Virus record (IMG/VR): IMGVR_UViG_3300042691_027090 | Span: 1-20,276 of that record | Length of the DNA: 20,276 nucleotides | Direction: 5' to 3' (one strand) | Source of the DNA: a virus | Shown: piece after piece, positions 20,060 to 20,276 of the stretch | How positions within the stretch are numbered: position 1 is the stretch's first letter | How the letters are laid out: each line of letters begins with the position of its first letter | The notes under the pieces: model-generated | The model's input: the letters and a program-made list of their open reading frames with translations, nothing else | What the model was told of the DNA's origin: nothing | The model's database searches: none | Translations under genes and position numbers: made by a program

Positions 20060-20276
20060 ATGGCTCCTGTCGCTTTCACCCCCACCACTGTTACTAACCC
20101 GATCGGCGTGCAGGGCTCCTACCCCTTCACTTCTGTGGCCGCGCATGAGGGCATGCTGGCCAACATGAACTCCTACGACACGCTCTCGGGGATCAACCAG
20201 TCCAGCGCCGCCCTGCCCTTTGGTGCTCTGATCCAACTCGACACGACCGGTGGTCGGGAAGAGAACGCAGTCATCC
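20060..20276 (+). CDS. Capsid cement/decoration-like protein (partial)
   Basis: An open frame starts at ATG 20060 and runs off the right edge after 72 codons. The product begins MAPVAFTPTTVTNPIGVQGS and includes NQSSAALPFGALIQLDTTGG. This resembles the 'A-x-x-PFG-x-x-V' segment of head decoration or structural-cement proteins (Gp24 or DUF2190 type) that commonly lie between the protease-scaffold and the major capsid gene. The major capsid protein itself is an alternative, though the sequence start looks less like one. There is no Shine-Dalgarno and no clear -10 box in the 52-base gap upstream. C-terminus not seen. Confidence 0.6.
   Translation, partial: MAPVAFTPTTVTNPIGVQGSYPFTSVAAHEGMLANMNSYDTLSGINQSSAALPFGALIQLDTTGGREENAVI

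Overview
The window is a stretch of a tailed double-stranded DNA bacteriophage (Caudoviricetes). It is GC-rich and almost entirely coding, with all but one credible gene on the + strand. The two ATP/nuclease motif sets of a large terminase, a portal of the DUF1073 type, a DUF2213-type protease-scaffold and the start of a capsid cement-like protein fix the phage identity. The host cannot be read directly. The Cys-pair motif with RLDA, and the 'LTPQEYLDACDLGIQ' segment, remind me of phages of freshwater cyanobacteria (Synechococcus/Cyanobium type). That is recollection plus inference, not proof.

Layout. (1) 1-5939: many small, mostly unknown genes, chained by ATGA or TAATG stop/start overlaps and often preceded by strong GGAGG ribosome-binding sites. 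Recognisable members are a MazZ/DUF5664-like dNTP diphosphohydrolase (493-1293), a DUF551-like C-terminus (1290-1841) and several Cys-rich putative zinc proteins. One gene (2688-2930) has an in-frame TGA at codon 5, and one small membrane-protein gene lies on the minus strand (5096-5230). (2) 5958-6402: an apparently self-contained unit with a -10-like box, an alanine-heptad coiled-coil gene and a strong rho-independent terminator. (3) 6414-7437: four small genes, two pairs of them overlapping. (4) 7473-9508: terminase small and large subunits. (5) 9509-9710: a non-coding array of about seven degenerate 20-bp direct repeats, a hairpin and a promoter-like box. (6) 9711-20276: head and virion genes. 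In order these are the portal, a 1039-aa zincin-containing protein, a small helical protein, a holin-like protein, a C39-like cysteine peptidase, three consecutive proteins with a shared Cys-pair tag (the last a complete protein kinase), a fused protease-scaffold, and a cement-like protein cut by the window edge.

The most unusual feature is the set of four proteins (11567, 15886, 16776, 17588) that share a short module: RLDA or a variant, a few residues, then CG-x-[GS]-[YG]-I-x4-KC with the two cysteines exactly 11 positions apart, followed by a basic linker and a Gly/Ala-rich hydrophobic segment. The regions attached differ: a zinc-metallopeptidase-like domain, a DUF6321-like basic domain, and a kinase with Gly-loop, Lys, HxD...N and DFG. 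Because they sit between portal and protease-scaffold, I infer they are virion proteins, possibly cargo packaged or ejected with the DNA. This inference can be tested by virion proteomics.

Regulation. Most late genes that do not overlap an upstream gene have a TAnnCT/TAnnNT box 5-43 bp before the start codon and little or no Shine-Dalgarno sequence. The early-type genes show the opposite pattern. A 9-mer, CCCCCGAGG, occurs far more often than composition predicts. No tRNA, CRISPR, insertion sequence or integrase was found.
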